From Phycisphaerales bacterium (lineage in GTDB: Bacteria; Planctomycetota; Phycisphaerae; Phycisphaerales; SM1A02): a stretch of DNA of 8,444 nucleotides. The stretch covers positions 1 through 8,444 of the forward strand of contig JAKVBR010000066.1 in assembly GCA_022447165.1 (NCBI GenBank), written 5' to 3'. Below, piece after piece: positions 4,782 through 8,444 of this stretch. Both the position numbers and the translations under genes were made by a program. Numbering within the stretch: position 1 is the first letter of the stretch; the number at the start of each line of letters is the position of its first letter. The notes under the pieces are model-generated. The model saw nothing but the letters and a program-made list of their open reading frames with translations. It was not told the origin of the DNA and did not search any database.

Positions 4782-6076
4782 CGACCGAGTTGTTCGTATT
4801 TTTCACGGTACTTGTCATTCAGTTCAGTGTGACGACTTTCTAATGAAATCTCACGCCCATCAATCCATGCTTTATACACTTTAGTGCGGATATCTATGGG
4901 AGAGCCATCTGTGAGTATGAGCGTTGCCGATTTGCCTGACTCAATGGTCCCATGGGAATCACCTAATCCGCAAATGCTTGCGGCATGCTTAGAAATCGCT
5001 TCAATTGCAACATCTTCTGGCAATCCATATGCGACTGCTTTACCTGCATGAAATGGCAATCTGCGTTCATGAGCACCATTGCCACCAGTTGCAATACAGA
5101 AAGTAATGCCCGAATCATGAAGGCGTTTTGGCAAGGTGTACTGTTGGTCAAATGGTAAATCACGCCTACTTGGAAGTGACATGACGCCATTGCAAACGAC
5201 AGGTACATTTTCACTAATCAATAACTCAGCACATTCTGGGGCGTTTGCTCCACCTACGATGATGGGGTTGAGCCCATGGCGCTTTGCCCATGCAACTGCT
5301 GAGTTGATCTGTTGAATCGTTTGCGCTTTGATGTACACAGGAACTGAACCACTCAGTGCTTTTTGCATTGCACTCATTGCTAGATCATGGTCACGTTCAC
5401 CAGCGTCGTAGGCTTGTTTCCAGTCCCTTGCTTGTTCGATTAAATCGTCAAGTTCGTCTGTTGAAGCATCTTCTGCAGATTCACTGTACCCAAAAGGTCC
5501 ACCTCTTGAACTTCTTCGTACGTTGTTTGGCCAATCGATGACAAGTCCAGCGTCATCCAAGATAGTGAGGTCTTCATTAGTCCACCCATCAAGACGGATT
5601 GCTGATGATCGTCCAGGGACTCGGCCACCACTTGGAAAGATGACTGCAGTCATGATCCCCGTGTCTCTGGTAACTGGAAGGTGGTCGCTGTCTGGATTGA
5701 CTGCAACAACTGCTTTGACTTCTGGGGTCATGTCACCCAACTCGTTATGGTCGTGAGTGACATCAGTCGCGCCTGTTTCAAGAAGCCCAAGTTGCGTTCC
5801 GATTGATACAAGTCCTGGGTAGAGGTGTTTGCCTTTTGCATCGATAAAGTGAACATCATCAGCAATAGGAGGGGAGCCCTGGCCAACAAGTTGGATGTCG
5901 CCATCCATGATGATGACATATCCATTATCAATCGTTTCACCAGCAAGCGTGTGAACAGTTGCGCCGTGAATTGCGATTGGAAAAGTTTGCTTTGGTGCAG
6001 GAATCTGCCTTGATTGCGCAGAACATAGTGAAACAATACAGAGTGATGCTAGAAGTGCAATTAGTGGTGCTGGCAT
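4778..6076 (-). CDS. Exported amidohydrolase-superfamily protein lacking canonical metal ligands
   Basis: 432 residues. A signal peptide spans about 1-20 (L-I-A-L-L-A-S-L-C-I-V-S-L-C-S-A, cleaved before Gln). Residues 33-85 are the small beta domain of amidohydrolases (G-A-T-V-H-T, I-I-M-D-G-D-I, V-I/F-I-D-A-K-G-K). The barrel begins at Y-P-G-L-V-S (86-91), but the metal-binding H-x-H is replaced by G-T-Q (93-95). The strand-5 His region reads V-Y-I-K-A (247-251), and the strand-8 Asp region reads C-I-A-T-G-G-N-G (327-334). The C-terminus returns to the standard S-G-K-S-A-T-L-I-L-T-D-G-S-P (380-393). As I recall, homologues next to tandem amidohydrolases share this degeneration, so it is probably a family trait. 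A strong Shine-Dalgarno fixes ATG 6076, inside the end of the upstream gene (16-bp overlap). A non-catalytic partner or altered chemistry is plausible. Confidence 0.85.
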   Translation of the reverse strand: MPAPLIALLASLCIVSLCSAQSRQIPAPKQTFPIAIHGATVHTLAGETIDNGYVIIMDGDIQLVGQGSPPIADDVHFIDAKGKHLYPGLVSIGTQLGLLETGATDVTHDHNELGDMTPEVKAVVAVNPDSDHLPVTRDTGIMTAVIFPSGGRVPGRSSAIRLDGWTNEDLTILDDAGLVIDWPNNVRRSSRGGPFGYSESAEDASTDELDDLIEQARDWKQAYDAGERDHDLAMSAMQKALSGSVPVYIKAQTIQQINSAVAWAKRHGLNPIIVGGANAPECAELLISENVPVVCNGVMSLPSRRDLPFDQQYTLPKRLHDSGITFCIATGGNGAHERRLPFHAGKAVAYGLPEDVAIEAISKHAASICGLGDSHGTIESGKSATLILTDGSPIDIRTKVYKAWIDGREISLESRHTELNDKYREKYEQLGR

Positions 6077-8444
6077 GAATATTCCTCCTCAGCAATTTCT
6101 ACTGGTGCGGCAGCTTGTTCTGGCGGTACAAGGTCACCGTACGCTGCAGCTAACGCAAGCTCGATGAGCCGAGTTCGCTCATTGAGGGCTTCCTCTCTTA
6201 ATAACTCATCTTCTTTTAAATCAAAATATCTGGCGCCTTCAATCCAAGTTTGCAAGCAAAGAGATGTTGTCGCAAGTGGATCACCATTCCACACAGCAAT
6301 GTCTGCTTGTTTACCTTTTTCAAGTGATCCCACATCGCCATCGATGTGTAGTTGTTTGGCTGGATTGATAGTGACAAGGGCTAAGGCATCCTCTGGACTT
6401 AAATCTCCCCAGCGAACTCCTTTGGCGGCCTCAGTGTTCATTCGCCTTGCTTGATCATTTGAATCGCTGTTGAATGAAACAACTGCACCAACATCATGCA
6501 TGATTGCGCCGTTATGAGGAATCGCATCCATGACTTCTTCTTTATACGCCCACCAATCGCTGAAGCAACTTGCCCCAGCACCGTGATCAGCAATAATCTC
6601 TGCAACTTTGTAGCCCTCTAGGACGTGTTGAAGTGTACCAATTGTGAATCCAAGTTCTTCAGCAAGTCGAAGGAGCATGAGAATTTCATCTTGTCTATAA
6701 CTATGGCAATGGATGAGACGGTCTCCATTAAGAATCTCAACAAGCGTGTCAAGTTCCAAATCTTTTCTTGGCATGACGGTTCGATGTTGCGTGTACTCTG
6801 GTGTGTTGTTCCACTCCTCCCAAGCATCTTCATAATCCTGAGCGGCGAGGAATGCATCGCGGATGAATGCTTCAACACCCATTCTAGTATCTGGATATCT
6901 ACCCGAGGATCTCTTCACATTCTCACCAAGTGCAAACTTAATACCTGATTTTGCTTGCGGGAAGTGCATCGCATCAGATGCATCGCCCCATCGTATTGAG
7001 ACGACGCTGTTTTGACCACCAATTGGATTTGCAGAACCGTGTAACTGATTTGCTGCTGTTAGGCCTCCTGCGAGTTGTCTGTACCAATCAACATCATCAG
7101 GGTCGATGACATCTTCCATTCTCACTTCCGCAGTGTTTGCTTGAGTCCATTCGTTGACTCCACCTCGAAGTCCAGTGTGACTATGACAGTCAATAAGTCC
7201 TGGTGTCAGGTGAAGTCCCTTAGCAACGAAAACATTTTCGCCAAATCGCGTTGGTGGTGCTTCATTCATAGAACCCACGAAGTCAATCTTCCCATCACGA
7301 ATGATGAGACAACCATCTTCAATGATGCCATCTTCAGTACAAGTCCAGATAGTGACATGTTCAAATCGAATGTCTTGTTTGGAAGGGGGAGTTAACTTGC
7401 CGTATGAACCAAATGGAACAGGGAGGGGCTCAATGACGAATTGCTCATCTTCAAACTCCTCTGGTGACTCATCGCCTAACTGTAAAAACAAAGTTGAATC
7501 GGTTGACTCACCAGTGAGTGTGCCTCGAATTTCGTTTCCATCAAGTGTTGCAGCGAACTCTCTTCTTGAACCATCACGACTTTCAATCCATCCGCTCATC
7601 TTCCCAGTAGACGCATCAATGGAGTATTCATTTATTGTTTTATCCTGAGAGCCGATGTTGAAGATTGCCGCACTACCCTCTTCTGCAGGGATGACAATAG
7701 AAATGTCTAGTTTGGTCGGCCCAACATCTAACTTGCCTGTGTAGCACGTTCCCGTTTGTTCTTCGTTATATTCTTCAATTGGTTCTCCCCAGACTGCCAA
7801 ACGATTGCCATTTGCTAGAGTTAATGAACCAGTTAAGTTGTCACCAACTGCAACGAGAATCAATGATCCCCAGCCACTTTTTCCAATAGATGTAGCGTCC
7901 ATCGTTGCGGTGATTCCATCTCGGTTGATCCTTGTATTTCTCAGGGTGATTCGCTGTTCTTCATTATCAGCAAGTGAAAACCGCTTCTTCTCTTGGTCTA
8001 TGTTTGCTTCAACCATCTCATCACCAATGTGCAGCGCGAAAGAGTTTGCGCCGCTTGGGACTCGGTCACGTTCTAATCGATGTCGATTGCCATTGATCCA
8101 GATATCTCGGAGGATTCGATCGGGGTCGAGAATATCCCCATCGATGAGTTGGATGTTTGCGTATGCGCCCTGCGTAATGGTGCCGAGCCGTTCTTGAAGT
8201 CCCATCATTTCTGCAGGCACAGTAGTCAGTGAAGCGAGGGCTTCTTCATCACTCAGTCCCTTATCGATGGACTTTTGAATATTCCGTAGAAACTCGCTTC
8301 CGTGATTGCAACCATCCATTGTGATTGCAACCGGTAACCCCTCATTCATTAGACGCTTCGGATTTGTTGGTGCTTGTTCCCAATCCATGAGTGTTCGCAA
8401 ACTCAAGTTGTCAATCTTATCTGGCGTCGAGACATCAGGGCGTC
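6061..8444 (-). CDS. Tandem two-domain amidohydrolase, N-terminus beyond right edge
   Basis: The frame is open to the window edge (793 complete codons visible), so TTG 8406 is not a true start. Numbering from TTG 8406: residues 1-110 are the C-terminal part of a first amidohydrolase domain (V-A-I-T-M-D-G at 26-32, T-V-P-A-E-M-M-G-L at 62-70, L-G-T-I-T-Q-G-A-Y-A-N-I at 74-85). Residues about 120-315 are a beta-rich linker domain. Residues 345-730 are a complete second amidohydrolase with P-G-L-I-D-C-H408-S-H410, I-H-C-H568, Q-H594-V-L-E-G-Y-K and N-S-D648, a full candidate metal-ligand set. N-P-A-K-Q-L-H and G-S-L-E-K-G-K-Q-A-D follow. The last 30 residues are Ala/Glu-rich. Homologues recalled from Bacteroidetes are about 1000 residues, so roughly 200 are missing. 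Resembles imidazolonepropionase-like hydrolases; the substrate is unknown. Confidence 0.87.
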   Translation of the reverse strand, partial: RPDVSTPDKIDNLSLRTLMDWEQAPTNPKRLMNEGLPVAITMDGCNHGSEFLRNIQKSIDKGLSDEEALASLTTVPAEMMGLQERLGTITQGAYANIQLIDGDILDPDRILRDIWINGNRHRLERDRVPSGANSFALHIGDEMVEANIDQEKKRFSLADNEEQRITLRNTRINRDGITATMDATSIGKSGWGSLILVAVGDNLTGSLTLANGNRLAVWGEPIEEYNEEQTGTCYTGKLDVGPTKLDISIVIPAEEGSAAIFNIGSQDKTINEYSIDASTGKMSGWIESRDGSRREFAATLDGNEIRGTLTGESTDSTLFLQLGDESPEEFEDEQFVIEPLPVPFGSYGKLTPPSKQDIRFEHVTIWTCTEDGIIEDGCLIIRDGKIDFVGSMNEAPPTRFGENVFVAKGLHLTPGLIDCHSHTGLRGGVNEWTQANTAEVRMEDVIDPDDVDWYRQLAGGLTAANQLHGSANPIGGQNSVVSIRWGDASDAMHFPQAKSGIKFALGENVKRSSGRYPDTRMGVEAFIRDAFLAAQDYEDAWEEWNNTPEYTQHRTVMPRKDLELDTLVEILNGDRLIHCHSYRQDEILMLLRLAEELGFTIGTLQHVLEGYKVAEIIADHGAGASCFSDWWAYKEEVMDAIPHNGAIMHDVGAVVSFNSDSNDQARRMNTEAAKGVRWGDLSPEDALALVTINPAKQLHIDGDVGSLEKGKQADIAVWNGDPLATTSLCLQTWIEGARYFDLKEDELLREEALNERTRLIELALAAAYGDLVPPEQAAAPVEIAEEEYSCQHH
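6084..6088 (-). promoter_or_regulatory. Strong Shine-Dalgarno GGAGG inside the upstream coding region
   Basis: On the minus strand GGAGG lies seven bases before ATG 6076, within the Glu codons near the 3' end of the tandem amidohydrolase gene. It decides the start of the second gene and implies translation from the same transcript, with a 16-bp overlap of the two reading frames. Confidence 0.8.

Noticed and set aside
4781..4803. Possible intrinsic terminator after the plus-strand operon (ACGA...TCGT then T-run)
   Set aside because: The stem is only four base pairs with a large loop, lies inside the convergent coding sequence, and the T-run ATTTTT does not follow a GC-rich stem.
7805..8197. 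A 130-codon plus-strand open frame inside the tandem amidohydrolase
   Set aside because: Composition is Ser/Arg/Pro-rich as expected for antisense reading, there are no recognisable motifs, and the opposite strand encodes clear family sequence.
8404..8406. TTG as the start codon of the large minus-strand amidohydrolase
   Set aside because: The same frame stays open for 12 more codons to the window edge with sequence in keeping with the protein, and the residues after TTG are mid-barrel. The gene is truncated by the window, not started here.

Overview
The window looks like a chromosomal segment from a planctomycete, most likely a marine Phycisphaerales-type bacterium. Three things point there: a two-repeat dockerin-like segment (D-x-x-x-D-G-V-V-G-x-x-D-I-L-L ending in W-G), a Cys-rich module of the CC-x-x-W-D-x-x-C type typical of planctomycete and myxobacterial secreted proteins, and a redoxin plus cytochrome c/monooxygenase-like pair that I recall as a single fused protein in many planctomycetes. 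Base composition is moderate to AT-leaning. The taxonomic call is inference from protein style; there is no marker gene. No tRNA, rRNA, CRISPR array, transposase or integrase is visible.

Layout. (1) Positions 1-386, minus strand: the 5' part of an unrecognised secreted acidic protein that runs off the left edge. (2) Positions 387-592: a divergent intergenic region with a short direct repeat and a near-palindrome. (3) Positions 593-4781, plus strand: a tight four-gene unit made of a secreted dockerin/YHYH protein, a redoxin-like lipoprotein, a cytochrome c plus copper-monooxygenase-fold protein, and a single-Asp-box beta-propeller protein with a C-x-C-C motif. The first three overlap by 4 and 8 bp, and the fourth follows after 22 bp. 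(4) Positions 4778-8444, minus strand: two amidohydrolase-superfamily genes overlapping by 16 bp. The upstream one is a tandem protein whose N-terminus lies beyond the right edge. The downstream one has lost the usual metal-binding residues. The plus and minus units converge so tightly that their stop codons share the same TTAA.

How the genes may work together. Most products carry an N-terminal export signal, so the window is mainly extracytoplasmic. The plus-strand unit reads as an envelope redox or metal-related module of unknown substrate. Its most striking feature is that the copper-monooxygenase-like protein keeps the fold landmarks and the heme site but seems to have lost nearly all copper-binding histidines. 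The amidohydrolase pair matches an arrangement I recall from Bacteroidetes and planctomycetes (a protein of about 1000 residues followed by one of about 430), in which only the second domain of the large protein keeps a full metal-ligand set. The substrate is unknown.
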